Under the pieces are notes generated by a model. That model did not search any database and was not told the origin of the DNA. It was given only the letters and a program-made list of their open reading frames with translations. From Acidiferrobacter sp. (lineage in GTDB: Bacteria; Pseudomonadota; Gammaproteobacteria; Acidiferrobacterales; Acidiferrobacteraceae), in assembly GCA_027335965.1 (NCBI GenBank), contig DAHWGZ010000091.1, positions 1-6,636 on the forward strand: a stretch of 6,636 nucleotides of DNA, given 5' to 3'. Shown here in pieces: positions 5,909 through 6,636 of this stretch (position 1 is the first letter of the stretch; each line of letters begins with the position of its first letter). The translations under genes and the position numbers were made by a program.

Positions 5909-6636
<728 letters not shown>

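Overview
This is a GC-rich window in which open frames with G/C third positions dominate. It suggests a proteobacterial chromosome: a complete AsmA-family gene, a DUF1641-like tail and an acetolactate-synthase-type enzyme sit around a two-gene DNA-mobilization unit. DUF1641 proteins often accompany sulfide:quinone oxidoreductase or formate dehydrogenase genes. That would fit a chemolithotrophic gammaproteobacterium or relative, such as an Acidiferrobacter- or Acidithiobacillus-like sulfur oxidiser, but this is inference only and nothing here fixes the taxon.

Layout, left to right. (1) Positions 1-161: C-terminal end of a plus-strand gene, probably DUF1641. (2) Positions 162-313: a 152-bp gap. 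(3) Positions 314-1015: a plus-strand SAM-dependent methyltransferase, which converges on (4), an AsmA-family protein on the minus strand (1035-3005), with only 19 bp between their stop codons. (5) Positions 3030-4697, minus strand: a VirD4/TraD-type type IV coupling ATPase just upstream of the AsmA gene (24-bp gap), probably co-transcribed with it. (6) Positions 4698-4778: an 81-bp divergent intergenic region with an 8-bp inverted repeat and an AAGTGC motif, a candidate shared control region or oriT. (7) Positions 4779-5504, plus strand: an unusually short MobA/MobL-type (MOBQ) relaxase. (8) Positions 5609-5851, plus strand: an 80-residue two-helix membrane protein. It converges on (9), the C-terminal 240 or so residues of an acetolactate-synthase-like ThDP enzyme on the minus strand, which runs off the right edge.

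The most notable part is the central, divergent relaxase/coupling-protein pair. It has the two components that recognise a DNA strand and hand it to a transport channel. No mating-pair-formation (channel) gene, integrase or replication gene is visible, and ordinary housekeeping-type genes lie on both sides. It may be a minimal mobilizable module or a domesticated remnant. No rRNA, tRNA, CRISPR array or insertion sequence was found, and no gene-free stretch exceeds 300 bases.
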